From NCBI GenBank assembly GCA_036264355.1, contig DATARD010000023.1:4597-68596 (forward strand): a stretch of DNA of 64,000 bases. Direction: 5' to 3'. Positions 60,101 to 63,542 of the stretch are shown here, piece by piece. The notes below the pieces were generated by a model. That model was not told the DNA's origin and did not search any database. It saw only the letters and a list, made by a program, of their open reading frames with translations. This stretch comes from UBA5704 sp036264355. Lineage in GTDB: Bacteria > Acidobacteriota > Thermoanaerobaculia > Multivoradales > UBA5704. Position 1 is the stretch's first letter. Each line of letters begins with the position of its first letter. The position numbers were made by a program, and so were the translations under genes.

Positions 60101-62608
60101 CCGGCCGAGGCCCTCGCCCGGCGCGAGGGGGCGACGCTCTTCATGGTGCTGCTGGCCGGCTTCCAGGCTCTGCTGGCGCGCCTCAGCGGGCAGGACGATC
60201 TCGCAGTGGGCTCGCCCATCGCCGGGCGCAACCGGGTGGAGACCGAAGGGTTGATCGGGTTCTTCGTCAACACGCTGGTGCTGCGCGGCGACCTGTCCGG
60301 AGCGCCCACCTTCCGCGAGCTGCTCGGCCGGACCCGCGAGACGGCGCTGGCCGCCTATCTGCACCAGGACGTGCCGTTCGAAAAGCTGGTCGAGGAGCTG
60401 GTGCCGGAGCGGAGCCTCGCGCAGACGCCCTTGTTCCAGGTGATGCTCGTGCTGCAGAACGTTCCGGTCGAGAGCCTGGAGATCGAGAGCCTGCGCCTGC
60501 GGCCGGTCGACGTGGAAGCGATGGCGGCGACGGTGGCGACAGGGGCGAAATTCGATCTCACGCTCAATCTGGCGGAGCACGGCGGCGCTCTGGCCGGTAC
60601 GGTCGAGTACGCCACCGCGCTGTTCGATGCCACGACCATCGGCCGGCTGACCGGGTGTTTCGAGCGCCTGCTCGCGGCGGCCCTGGCGGCGCCGGAGCTG
60701 CCGGCCCTGGAGCTGGCGCTGCTGTCCGCGGCCGAGCAGCATCAGCTCCTGAGAGAGTGGAGCGACACCGCGGCCTTCTTCCCACGCGAGGCGACTCTGC
60801 ACGGCCTCTTCGCCGAGCAGGCGGCTCTCTCGCCCGACGCGGTGGCGGTGGAGCAGGGAGGCGAGAGGCTGACGTACGGGGAGCTGCTGCGGCGGGCCGG
60901 GCGGATCGCCCGGCGGCTGGTGGCCCGGGGGCTGCGGCCGGAGGAGCGGGTGGCGGTCGCCGCCGAGCGCTCACCGAACCTGATCGCGGCGCTCCTCGGC
61001 ATCCTCCAGGCCGGCGGTGCCTACCTGCCGCTCGATCCCGTCTCTCCGGCGGAACGCCTGCATTGGATGCTCCGCGACGCGGACGCAACTCTGCTCGTGG
61101 ACATGCTGGACCCGCGGGATGACGACGAGGAGCCCAGGGCTGGTCCATCTCTGCTCGCCCTGCCCAAAATACCGGCCGAGTCCCTGGCCTGCGTGATGTA
61201 CACCTCGGGCTCGACCGGCACGCCCAAGGGTGTGGCGGTCACCCACCGCAACGTGATCCGGCTGGTGCGCGGCGCCGGGTATGCGGACCTCGGGCCGGAG
61301 CAGACCTGGCTCCAGTACGCCCCGGTCTCCTTCGACGCCTCGACCCTGGAGATCTGGGCGCCCCTCCTGAACGGCGGCCGGCTGGTGCTGTTTCCCGGGC
61401 GGACCGGGCCGCTTGACGAGCTGGCGCGGGTGGTGGAGACCCACGGCGTCACCTCGGCCTGGCTCACCGCGGGGCTGTTCCACGAGATGGTGGATGGCTG
61501 CCTCGCCGGCTTGCGACCGTTGTCGCAACTCCTGGCCGGTGGCGACGTGATCTCGCCCGTGCACGCGCGGCGGGCGCTCGAAGCCCATCCCGGCCTCACC
61601 CTGATCGACGGCTACGGTCCGACCGAGGGGACCACGTTCACCTGCTGCCACCGGATGACCGAGGCGCGGCAGGTGGGAGGAGACGGAATCCCGATCGGCC
61701 GGCCGATCGGCAACGCCCAGGTCCGGGTGCTGGACGAGCGTCTCGCTCCGGTGCCGATCGGCGCCTGGGGCGAGCTGTCCGCGGGGGGCGACGGCCTGGC
61801 GCGCGGCTACCTGGGGCGGCCGGAGCTGACGGCCGAGCGTTTCGTGCCGGATGCCTTCGGAGAGGCGGGGAGCCGGCTCTACCGGACAGGAGACCGCGTG
61901 CGCCACCGGGCGGACGGCCTGCTGGAGTTTTCCGGCCGCCTGGACGGTCAGGTGAAGATCCGCGGCTTCCGCATCGAGCCGGGCGAGATCGAGGCGGCGC
62001 TGGTGGCGCACCCCGGAGTCCGCGAGGCGGTGGTGGTGGCGCGCCGGGATCGAGACCGGGAGATCCGGCTGGTCGCCTACGTGGCCGGCAATGTTCCCGG
62101 CATGGCGGCCGAGGAGCTGCGCCGGCACCTCCGCGAGCGGCTGCCGGAGCCCATGGTGCCGGCCGCCTTCGTAGTGCTCGCTGCGCTTCCCCTGACCGCC
62201 AACGGCAAGGTGGACAGGAAAGCCCTGCCGGCGCCCGCGGAAGCGGCCGGCGAGCTTCAGGCGTCGCACCTCCCGCCGCGCACCGATCTCGAGGAGCGGA
62301 TCGCCCGCGTCTGGTGCGAGGTGCTCGGGGTGGAGCGCGTGGGCGTCCATGACGGCTTCTTCGACCTCGGCGGCCATTCGCTGCTGCTCCTCCGGGTGGT
62401 GAGCCGCCTGCGAGAAGTCCTGGGGCGCGACCTGCCCAACGTGTTGCTGTTCGAGTACCCGACGGTGGCGTCGCTGGCCGCGGTGCTCGGTGGATCACCC
62501 AACCTGCCGGCGGCCCCGGCTCCGGACCTGGAGCACAGCCGGGACCGGGCCGCGGCCGGCCGCGAGTCGCTGCGCCGGCTGCAGCGCCGCGGCAAACGAA
62601 ATGCATGA
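40217..62608 (+). CDS. Giant hybrid NRPS-PKS (7463 aa): FAAL-ACP, five NRPS modules and one PKS module
   Basis: One uninterrupted 22.4-kb gene that starts lipid-initiated peptide-polyketide assembly. Order: FAAL-ACP | C-A-PCP (Ala) | C-A-PCP (Val-like) | C-A-PCP (Pro-like) | KS-AT-vestigial KR-ACP | C-A-PCP (Pro-like) | C-A-PCP (Val-like) | Arg-rich docking tail. There is no epimerase, methyltransferase or thioesterase, so the chain must pass to another protein. The TTG start at 40217 is set by GGGAGG seven bases upstream. The C-terminal stop overlaps an ATG that opens a truncated KS gene. All five C domains keep HHxxxD, and all carrier domains keep the phosphopantetheine Ser. Four repeat-derived insertions are translated inside it. 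Stretches of modules 2 and 5 are identical at DNA level. As first protein of the line it is probably controlled by the promoter and inverted repeat just upstream. Confidence 0.95.
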   Translation: MSDLCEPVGRQDRLQSLAALLSRRAEESPDRGYTWLAQGEEAADRLTYAGLDVRARTIAAALAGAVPPGERALLLYPPGLEFIAAFFGCLYAGVIAVPAYPPHSRRPDPRLASIATDCRPRAVLTTASLLARREALAVQVPALANALWLGDFAPADRTDPTDRTEPEDVAFLQYTSGSTGSPKGVIVTHANLLDNLEKIRIAFGQTPESVVVGWLPLFHDMWLIGNVLQPCFVGADCVLMSPAAFLQKPARWLQAIHRFRGTTSGGPNFAYDLCARSVGPEVREGLDLSSWSVAFNGAEPVRAETLRRFAEAFSPCGFRRAAFVPCYGLAEATLLVTAARGAADDSPVSCGALPSGGEVLVVDPEAGAPSAGETVGEIWVSGPSVAAGYWNRSEESRETFGAVLRDGRGPHLRYLRTGDLGFVRGGELVVTGRLKDLIILRGRNLYPQDVELTAEQAHPALRVGGGAAFSMEEQGEERLVVVCEVGRHPGELSTIADAIRRAVAEEHGVRVAGVALLRPGTIPKTSSGKIRRRECRARYLDGGLEILYRSSDQPAISGRLVTRFDLLDLDPAERAAALTAWLREEIARRAGVAAEQIGPETLIAAAGLDSLALFDLQGRLEADFGLSLAGAFLADLSVAGLRDLLLDQLAVVPEEGTTDLLPLVRGEILGEHPLSPGQEALWFLEQSLAAEGVFHIAAAARLGNAVDSAALLRAALALVDRHPALRTTFGETGGEPRQRVHVHLAPDLAEVDATAWSSGELDDALRREARRRFDLGGLGEGEESRTVGPHPPGPPLPSPPQPPGEGGIRTSDGAEGRVVAPLSRVAGGDGRGDGGEVPTVRLSSPPLSGSPLRLRIFHRPGRERILLLVLHHLVGDFWSLAVLLRDWAALYGGQSGGRLLPDLPAAYTDFVRQQRRLLAGPAGERLERFWLDRLRGAPLALDLPTDRPRPPAAAHAGARLDLRLDPGLTGRLRELGGTQSATLFTTLLAGFQILLGRLTGQDDLLLGAPTTGRRDRDLDGVVGYFVNPVVLRSDLTGDPPFAAFLARTRQTVSAALEHRDLPFAQLARLLQPVRDASRPPVVQAFFVLQQTAVTSTGAREPGLAAFAVGQAGARLEIDGLALESIRLDPGTAQLDLTLFAAAIEDAVVLSCEHDSALFDRVTIGRWLGHLQVLLEAAAAHPEQRLGELHWLAAAERQQLLREWNDTAPSVPREAACLHELFAAQARRTPDAVAVIDGRREILYRELAAAAGRLAARLRGRGAGPEVVAGVYLERSAEMVVALLAILEAGAAWLPLDPRLPRRRLEGMLTGARAALVVSSGKLAAGLPWNGPVVLIEEEAVEEGGASRWGRSDPASLAYVLFTSGSTGEPKGVAVTHRGAVELVRWAGTVYAPAELAGVLAATALSFDLSVFELFVPLCQGGTVILAENVLELPALPAAGQVTLVNTVPSAMAELVHAGSLGASVRTVNLAGEPLPRALADRLYATGTVERVWNLYGPSEDTTYSTYARVAQKGLEPPRIGRPVTATRAHVLAGGLDPVPAGIPGELYLGGAGLARGYLHRPGLTAERFLPDPFAEEPGARLYRTGDRVRWTAAGELEFLGRFDHQVKIRGFRIELGEIEAALVALPGVREAVVVAREDAPGDRRLVAYVAGNDSGTTVGELRQGLRERLPEPMVPAIFVALAALPRTANGKVDRQALPAPEWQSAERVYRAPRTPVEKVVAGIWTELLGLPAGQQIGADSHFFDLGGHSLLATRVTSRLRATFGVEMPLRTLFEAPVLADLAARVEAARRSGAVPIPPLVPVSREGPLPLSFAQQRLWLIDQLEPGSPLYNMPGALRIEGPLDSRILALCLGEIVRRHEALRTVFAVRDGAPVQVIQPATPFVLPVVDLAALPEPTREATAATLLAEEAVRPFDLARGPLLRAILLRVADENHVLALTLHHIVSDGWSLGVLVRELTALYPELAAGRPAPLPELPVQSADFAVWQHSWLRGEVLENEISFWRRQLAGLPPLLELPTDRPRPVVQSYQGGSRPVRLPAALTRQAEAVARREGATVFMVLLAAFQALLARLSGQQDLAVGSPVAGRNRVETEGLVGFFVNTLVLRGDLSGAPTFRALLGRTRETALAAWLHQDVPFERLVEELASERSLAQSPLFQVMLALQNVPVESLEIESLRLRPIEVETTAAKFDLTLNLAEHGSVLGALAGTVEYATALFDGTTIDRLAGQYERLLTAALAAPELPALDLPLLSAAERHQLLREWSDTAAVFPREATLHGLFAAQAELSPDAVAVEQGGERLTYGELRRRAGRIARRLGARGLRPEERVAVFAERSPDLIATLLGILEAGGAYLPLDPASPAERLHWMLRDAGATLLVDLLEGEEPAAGPPLPALPNIPAESLAYVMYTSGSTGMPKGVAVTHRNVIRLVRGAGYARFGPEQTWLQYAPVSFDASTLEIWAPLLNGGRLVLFPGRIGSLDELARVVETHGVTSAWLTAGLFHEMVDSRLDGLRSLSQLLAGGDVVSPVHARRALEAHPGLTLIDGYGPTEGTTFTCCHRMTEARQVGGDSVPIGRPVANARVRVLDERFDPEPIGVWGELYAGGDGLARGYLGRPELTAERFVPDAFGEAGGRLYRTGDRVRQRADGLLEFSGRLDGQVKIRGFRIEPGEIEAELVALPGVREAVVVARQDRDREIRLVAYVAGEVAPEELRASLRKRLPDSMVPAAFVTLAALPLTANGKVDRKALPAPEWPAAAASPLAPRTPVEEILAGIWSELLGVERIGVTSHFFELGGHSLLATQAVSRLRGAFGVELPVRDLFEAPVLADLAVRVEAALQSTLHASRSGAAPPLVPVPREGPLPLSFAQQRLWFIDRLAPGNPLYNVPVALRVEGPLRAAVLARCLGEIVRRHEALRTVFTARDGAPVQVIQPAVPLVLPVVDLSGLAETEREATAFALAGEEAGRPFDLARDPMLRGLLVRIGAGDHLAALTMHHIASDGWSMGVLVREVAALYAAQPSSLPDLPVQYADFSAWQASWLRGEVLESEIAFWRRQLAGLPPLLELPTDRPRPAVQSFRGTSRPLRLPAGLARQAEELARREGVTLFMVLLAVFQTLLARTSGRRDLAVGSPIAGRNRLEIEGLIGFFVNTLVLRGDLSGEPTFRELLGRVRETALAAWLHQDVPFEKLVEELAPERSLAHAPLFQVMLVLQNAPAGSLEIERLRLRPVHVDGTTAKFDLTVSFAADTEGMGGLSGFAEHATDLFDTATVDRWLGHFERLLAAALTRSGEPVFELPLLGEAERFQILVEWNDTAPNTPITSAPRDGVWELFAAQARRTPDAVAVVCGNDQNAALTYAELAVRAGRLARCLRRRGVGPDVLVGLFAERSLDMIAGMLGIFQAGGVCVPLDTRHPAQRLAFLLDDTRAPVVLTRAHLRDRLPAGGFTAVLLDGGEGLNGAAFQALSETAPDNLAYVVFTSGSTGRPKGVALSHGALRNVIDWHVAAFLGGVRTLQFALLSFDVSFYEMFVCWASGGTLVMVPDESRRDMPALAGLLVEQRIEKAILPVVVLQQLAELFAGRRELPPLREITTTGERLQTSRAMAALLRRLPGCAFHNHYGPSETHVATAYTLHPDPRDWAAEPPIGRPIRGSSAHVLTPGLLPAPVGVPGDLHLGGVCLARGYLGRPGLTAERFVPDPFGGAPGSRLYRTGDKVRLLANGDLEYLGRLDDQVKIRGFRIEPGEIEAALVALPGVRETVVVARESTPGNPRLIAYVVGDLAPDELRRGLRERLPEHMVPAVFVSLAALPTTPNGKVDRKALPVPQSPVPQAAGLEPRTPVETILAGIWCEVLEVPRVGFEENFFDLGGHSLLLPKVQARVRDRIGREVSLVELLTHTTVRALASHLEPPGESAPEMSAMPAVRAAGDTAIAVVGLAGRFPGASGVEQLWANLCAGVSSIARFSAAELAAAGVDPALARDPRYVPAAGVLDGVELFDAGFFGYSPREAEILDPQQRVFLECAWEALENAGYDSARTPGPVGMFAGLGFNLYLHQLLAGLDRSTVGDLQLLLGNDKDFLPTRASYKLDLKGPSMAVQTACSSSLVAVHLACQNLLLGACDMALAGGVSISLPQRAGYLYQEGGILSPDGCCRAFDAEARGSVPASGAGIVVLKRLADALEQGDTIRAVIRGSAVNNDGSGKAGYTAPSVAGQAEVITAALAAAGIDPATVSYVETHGTGTVLGDPIEVEALTRAFLRGGPRDRSCALGSVKSNLGHLNAAAGVTGLIKTVLALQHGVLPPSRDFSRPNPRIDFAAVPFHVQTETALWERDAAPRRAGVSSFGIGGTNAHAVLEEAPAAEPSGPSRPWQVLLLSARTPEALEAATDNLVAHLEAVPGQNLPDIAYTLRAGRRPFAHRRAVVAASREEAVAALRSRDPRRVWTASQEPGRRSVAFLLPGVGDQYPGIARGLYHEEPVFRREIDRCAELLLPHLGLDLREVLFAGGEGPGLHALLGREPVVRTLLQETCVAQPAMFAVGYALARLWMSWNVQPAALLGYSLGEYTAACLAGVMELSDALALVARRARLIGDLAPGAMLAVPLSEEETRARLGGPLGSDLSLAAVNAPAVSVAAGPPEAIAGLERRLAEEGLPCRRLQAAQAFHSWMMQPAAEALRELMRSIPLSPPRIPWLSNVTGTWIEPAQATDPDYWVSHLLSTVRFAGGIAELWREPGRILLEMGPGQTLGSLALQQIPEGGADRAVLSSLRHPLDRQPDQRFLLHSLGRLWLAGVEVDWSGFHGGERRRRVPLPAYPFERQRYWIETGIETGIEPGIEPGIKPGKTVLTTADRAGWFHAPSWKRDPHPRSSAPVDPTGRWLVLLDPLGLGDLLARRLTAAGCAVATVSLSQGGQTGDFDALLSGLGGPPDRVLHLWSLGAPDGLERGGWDLTGLARVLARQGPAEICVIADGLCDVERKDSLHPGKAALLGPLRVIPREHPGISCRLIDVDAGEIGPKLEARLLADLAERTAEPVVAWRGPYRWLPVFAPVPLAPAALHKAGRAGGTYLMIGGAGLDLAGPLAAAGAAVSALAAEEVNETVLDHAAAAARRGDPPDFLVLFTALDALAAGAGAGAICGAFARERSARGEMPVTAIHWGRGLTVEERLDALGRILESGLPEVVVSPGDLASDLATVLRAAAAPAEALAEAAAPGRKRHPRPALQTPWAAAATATEETVAALWGELLGIEPIGVHDNFFELGGHSLLGLQAVSRIQARLGFELSLRTLFEAPTVAALAAEVDACRLRGETAAAAAFAAVPRDGRLLPLSFAQQRLWFIDQLEPGSPLYNLPAVLRAEGPLSPTVLARCLGEVVRRHEALRTVFALVEGMPVQVIQPAAPFLLPVVDLAGLPESPREAAARALAGEEAGRPFDLSRSFMLRGVLLRLAEEDHVVALTMHHIASDGWSIGILIHEVTVLYDARAEDSAGRPSPLPELPVQYADFSAWQSSWLRGEVLENEISFWRRQLAGLPPLLELPTDRPRPAVQSYRGASRALRLPAALTRQAEALGRHEGATFFMVLLAGFQALLARSSGQDDLATGSPIAGRNRVETEDLIGFFVNTLVLRGDLTSAPSFRELLGRTRETALSAYLHQDLPFEKLVEELAPERSLAQTPLFQVMLVLQNAPMGSLEIRDLRLRLLTAEVTTSKLDLTVNVTERDGALDGEIEYATDLFDAATVDRLAGHFERLLAAAVEAPERRTAELPLLSAAERGQILLEWNDTGAAVPRLPPEAGAPELFAAQARRTPDAVAVVCGNDLLTYAELAGRAGRLARHLRRLGVGPDVLVGLFVERSLDMVVGVLGILQAGGAYVPLDPGYPDQRLAFMLDDTRAPVVVTQEPLRGRLPAGGGFTAVLLDGGEVAPHPRRLSPPQGLDFPLSRAVGGGWERGPGGEELAYVIYTSGSTGRPKGVALSHGALRNLIDWHLATCLGGVRTLQIASMSFDVSFYEMFACWGSGGTLVVVAEELRRDMPALAGLLVEQGVEKAVFPVAVFAQLAEIFAGRAELPPLREITTTGERLQTNRAMAALLDRLPGCVFHNQYGPTETHVATAFTLPSGPGCWPVFPAIGRPIWSSTAYVLEPGLEPAPLGVPGDLHLGGACVARGYLGRPALTAERFVPDPFSTVPGGRLYRTGDKVRLAVGGELEYLGRFDHQVKIRGFRIEPGEIEEALLALPGVGEAVVVAREDQPAGERRLVAYVVGTATAEELRSALREQLPDYMVPAAFVTLAAFPLTPNRKVDRKALPAPEWQGAGEGHAAPRTPVEEVLAGIWAELLGLERVGADGSFFELGGHSLLAAQVMSRLRGAFGVEMPLRDLFEAPTPAGLAVRVELARRAAGAAGAAPSLVPLVPVHRQGPLPLSFAQRRLWLIDQLAPGSPMYHMPLVLRVEGPLDPAVLARSLSAVVRRHEALRTVFTVLEGERPGGTPVQVVRPAVPFVLPVVDLSGLPESRREALALLLAQQEALRPFDLARDPLLRGVLLRLADSGEIPDHVAALTMHHIVSDGWSLGILVREVTILYAAFAAGRPSPLLELPVQYADFSVWQGSWLRGELLENEIAFWRRQLAGLPPHLDLPTDRPRSTMRSLRGTSRPVRLPAGIARPAEALARREGATLFMVLLAGFQALLARLSGQDDLAVGSPIAGRNRVETEGLIGFFVNTLVLRGDLSGAPTFRELLGRTRETALAAYLHQDVPFEKLVEELVPERSLAQTPLFQVMLVLQNVPVESLEIESLRLRPVDVEAMAATVATGAKFDLTLNLAEHGGALAGTVEYATALFDATTIGRLTGCFERLLAAALAAPELPALELALLSAAEQHQLLREWSDTAAFFPREATLHGLFAEQAALSPDAVAVEQGGERLTYGELLRRAGRIARRLVARGLRPEERVAVAAERSPNLIAALLGILQAGGAYLPLDPVSPAERLHWMLRDADATLLVDMLDPRDDDEEPRAGPSLLALPKIPAESLACVMYTSGSTGTPKGVAVTHRNVIRLVRGAGYADLGPEQTWLQYAPVSFDASTLEIWAPLLNGGRLVLFPGRTGPLDELARVVETHGVTSAWLTAGLFHEMVDGCLAGLRPLSQLLAGGDVISPVHARRALEAHPGLTLIDGYGPTEGTTFTCCHRMTEARQVGGDGIPIGRPIGNAQVRVLDERLAPVPIGAWGELSAGGDGLARGYLGRPELTAERFVPDAFGEAGSRLYRTGDRVRHRADGLLEFSGRLDGQVKIRGFRIEPGEIEAALVAHPGVREAVVVARRDRDREIRLVAYVAGNVPGMAAEELRRHLRERLPEPMVPAAFVVLAALPLTANGKVDRKALPAPAEAAGELQASHLPPRTDLEERIARVWCEVLGVERVGVHDGFFDLGGHSLLLLRVVSRLREVLGRDLPNVLLFEYPTVASLAAVLGGSPNLPAAPAPDLEHSRDRAAAGRESLRRLQRRGKRNA
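42223..45580 (+). other. NRPS module 1: C-A-PCP, alanine predicted
   Basis: The C domain (residues about 670-1195, HHLVGDF near 871) follows an ACP, so it should acylate the first amino acid. It carries a roughly 60-residue insertion from a palindromic repeat (42571-42745). A domain about 1215-1698 (FTSGSTGEPKGVAV). The pocket residues read D-L-F-N-N-A-L-T-Y, a recognised alanine code. PCP about 1713-1782 (GGHSLLATRV). Confidence 0.85.
42546..42762. repeat. Long inverted-repeat element inside the first C domain
   Basis: Left part ggtctcggagagggtgagga then aagccgcaccgttgg then cctcaccccc; right part gggggtgagg, ttccaacggtgcggctttcc and ctctcagcgg. The inverted arms extend to nearly 30 bp with outer homology beyond, enclosing two c-rich/g-rich hairpins. 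It is translated in frame as about 60 residues between C-domain strands. Confidence 0.82.
45595..48705 (+). other. NRPS module 2: C-A-PCP, valine-like code
   Basis: LCL-type C (about 1793-2262, HHIVSDGW near 1940), A (about 2270-2742), PCP (about 2756-2825). Pocket D-A-L-W-L-G-G-T-F, two changes from the valine code DAFWIGGTF, so a branched aliphatic residue is likely. A 114-bp run (47508-47621) is identical to module 5. Confidence 0.82.
48735..51895 (+). other. NRPS module 3: C-A-PCP, proline-like code
   Basis: C (about 2840-3298, HHIASDGW near 2985), A (about 3313-3808), PCP (about 3821-3892). Pocket D-V-Y-(I)-T-T-H-V-A. The local context (SFDVSFYEMF, TTTGERLQT, NHYGPSETHVAT) is that of proline A domains (DVQFIAHVV), but Gln to Tyr, Ile to Thr and Ala to Thr change the pocket, so proline itself is not assured. 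Confidence 0.75.
50530..50582. repeat. Remnant of the same element in A domain 3
   Basis: gacgggggtgaggggctcaa then cggtgcggctttccaggccc then tctccgagacc matches the right half of the 42546-42762 element, inverted-end included. Translated as GGEGLNGAAFQALSETAPDN just before the ATP-binding motif. Confidence 0.7.
51955..56050 (+). other. PKS module: KS-AT-vestigial KR-ACP
   Basis: KS about 3913-4338 (TACSSSL Cys near 4083, ETHGTGT, NLGHLNA); AT about 4434-4728 (PGVGDQ, GYSLG near 4538, QAFHS where relatives have HAFHS). The following region (about 4831-5138) aligns with a KR, but the nucleotide site is reduced to IGGAGLDLAG and the Lys, Ser and Tyr catalytic set is lost, so the keto group should stay. 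ACP about 5208-5275 (GGHSLLGLQ). Confidence 0.85.
54612..54670. repeat. 12-bp tandem repeat in the AT-KR linker
   Basis: About five drifting units of attgagacgggg, giving IETGIETGIEPGIEPGIKPG right after the AT end motif RQRYW. The PKS at 6451-11079 has a similar I-rich expansion at the same linker (8345-8405, unit gatcggtcc). Related gatcggtcc repeats occur at 4675-4707 and 40680-40710. Confidence 0.8.
56090..59300 (+). other. NRPS module 4: C-A-PCP, proline-like code
   Basis: C (about 5291-5748, HHIASDGW near 5431) accepts the polyketide-extended chain. A (about 5763-6272) has pocket D-V-Y-(V)-T-T-Q-V-A, a sister of module 3. A palindromic repeat (57888-57985) is translated as a loop just before the ATP-binding motif IYTSGSTGRPKG. 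PCP about 6288-6358. Confidence 0.8.
57888..57985. repeat. Palindromic insert in A domain 4 at the same position as in A domain 3
   Basis: ctcctcacccccgacgcctc ... gggggccagggggtgaggag with an internal hairpin pair. In frame as PHPRRLSPPQGLDFPLSRAV plus a Gly-rich end, directly before LAYVIYTSGSTG. Confidence 0.8.
59340..62485 (+). other. NRPS module 5: C-A-PCP, valine-like code
   Basis: C (about 6378-6848, HHIVSDGW near 6527), A (about 6858-7337, pocket D-A-L-W-L-G-G-T-F, identical to module 2), PCP (about 7352-7422, GGHSLLLLRV). It ends in a docking-type tail (SRDRAAAGRESLRRLQRRGK) with no release domain. Confidence 0.82.
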
Positions 62609-62739
62609 GCGAGGACCGTTTCTACGACGTCGCGGTGGTGGGCATGGCCGGCCAGCGGCTCTGGTGGCGGACTCCGATGTGCACGGTCGTCTTGCGGACG
62701 CGGAAGCAGACGAGTGTTTTACCCTTCTCCAGGATGTAG
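62605..62739 (+). pseudogene. Truncated PKS gene: first 16 residues of a KS, then unrelated sequence
   Basis: The ATG overlaps the NRPS-PKS stop by 4 bases (ATGA), as at the left-arm gene junctions. The product begins MSEDRFYDVAVVGMAG, the exact start expected of a KS (compare DIAVVGMAGRFPGA in the left arm), then departs at 62653 into QRLWWRTPMCTVV and stops after 44 residues. The rest of the PKS gene is gone. Beyond the breakpoint a minus-strand stretch reads GYYILEKGKTLVCFRVRK, possibly the remains of another gene, which I do not recognise. Confidence 0.85.
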
Positions 62740-62874
62740 TAACCGGACTCGGACTCGGAAGGCTTCTCTGACCACGGCCGGATTGATCCTTGGGACCGGG
62801 GGATGATGGGTGGGGGTGCGGGGCATCAGTCGATCTCCTCGTCGTCAAGGCCCTGCGAAGCTCCCGCTTTCCGC

Positions 62875-63063
62875 TGGGGATCGAGCCGCAGACCGTGGGG
62901 ATTGAGCCGCAGACCGTGGGGATCGAGCCGCAGCCTGTGGGGATCGAGTCGCAGACCGTGGGGATCGAGGCGCAGCCTGTGGGGAGCGAGGCGCAGACCG
63001 CGGGGATCGAGGCGCAGCCTGTGGGGATTGAGGCGCAGCCTGTGGGGATCGAGCCGCAGTTGG
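62875..63063. repeat. 21-bp tandem array (9 units), heptad-coding
   Basis: Nine exact 21-bp units of the type tggggatcgagccgcagacc (starts 62875, 62896 ... 63043). A plus frame reads VGIEPQT repeats and minus frames read GSIPTVC or LRLDPHG repeats, without stops. No ribosome site or family supports a gene. Nothing else is recognised in the gene-free stretch 62740-63251. Confidence 0.9.
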
Positions 63064-63251
63064 GCGCCGCCGCGAAGAGGTGGAGGGTGCCCTCGCGCTC
63101 CACGCCGGTGCGGCCCCGGATCGCTCACCAGGCTTGGTCAGCCGTCAACCAGGCCTGATCCGCGCGGACAGCGGACCAGACTTGGTGGATGACGCGCCAG
63201 GTAGGCTGGCCGGGAGCCGGAGCTCTGGCGAGCCGGAACTGGCGGGCAGCG

Positions 63252-63413
63252 CTACTGGCGCGGTGCGGTGTGCATTTTGATGATCACGTCCCGCAGGTAG
63301 TCGGCAACCGCTTTCCGGAGGTCGTGGGGGACGAGCACGATCACCAGGATCACGACCACGATCACGCCGATCCACACCCATGGCTTGCGCGGCGGCTTCG
63401 CTTCGTCAGGCAT
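63252..63413 (-). CDS. Small single-pass membrane protein (53 aa)
   Basis: Begins MPDEAKPPRKPW, then one strong membrane helix (VWIGVIVVVILVIVLV, residues about 13-28), then a charged amphipathic tail (DLRKAVADYLRDVIIKM). The ATG at 63413 has GGAGG nine bases upstream, which supports expression. Basic residues before the helix predict an N-in orientation. No family is recognised. It is divergent from the permease gene at 63543. Confidence 0.65.
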   Translation of the reverse strand: MPDEAKPPRKPWVWIGVIVVVILVIVLVPHDLRKAVADYLRDVIIKMHTAPRQ

Positions 63414-63490
63414 CTGACATTTCCTCCAAGTAGAATTTCACGCGAAGGGTAGCGCATTGCACTGCGGAGCACAAGGGTGGCCGCGCGCCC

Positions 63491-63519
63491 TTGACTCCGC
63501 CGAACGCCTCAATTACGCT
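63491..63519 (+). promoter_or_regulatory. Possible promoter of the permease gene
   Basis: TTGACT at 63491-63496, 17-bp spacer, TACGCT at 63514-63519. The -10 box is weak; spacing and distance to the ATG at 63543 fit. Confidence 0.4.
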
Positions 63520-63542
63520 CGGGATGAATCGGGACATTGCGA

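Noticed and set aside
62605..62739. A genuine 44-aa peptide gene after the NRPS
   Set aside because: The first 16 residues are an unmistakable KS start; the rest is out-of-context sequence after a breakpoint.
62875..63063. CRISPR array
   Set aside because: Units are contiguous 21-bp repeats with no unique spacers, and no cas genes are nearby. The same holds for the arrays at 28.2 and 29.0 kb.
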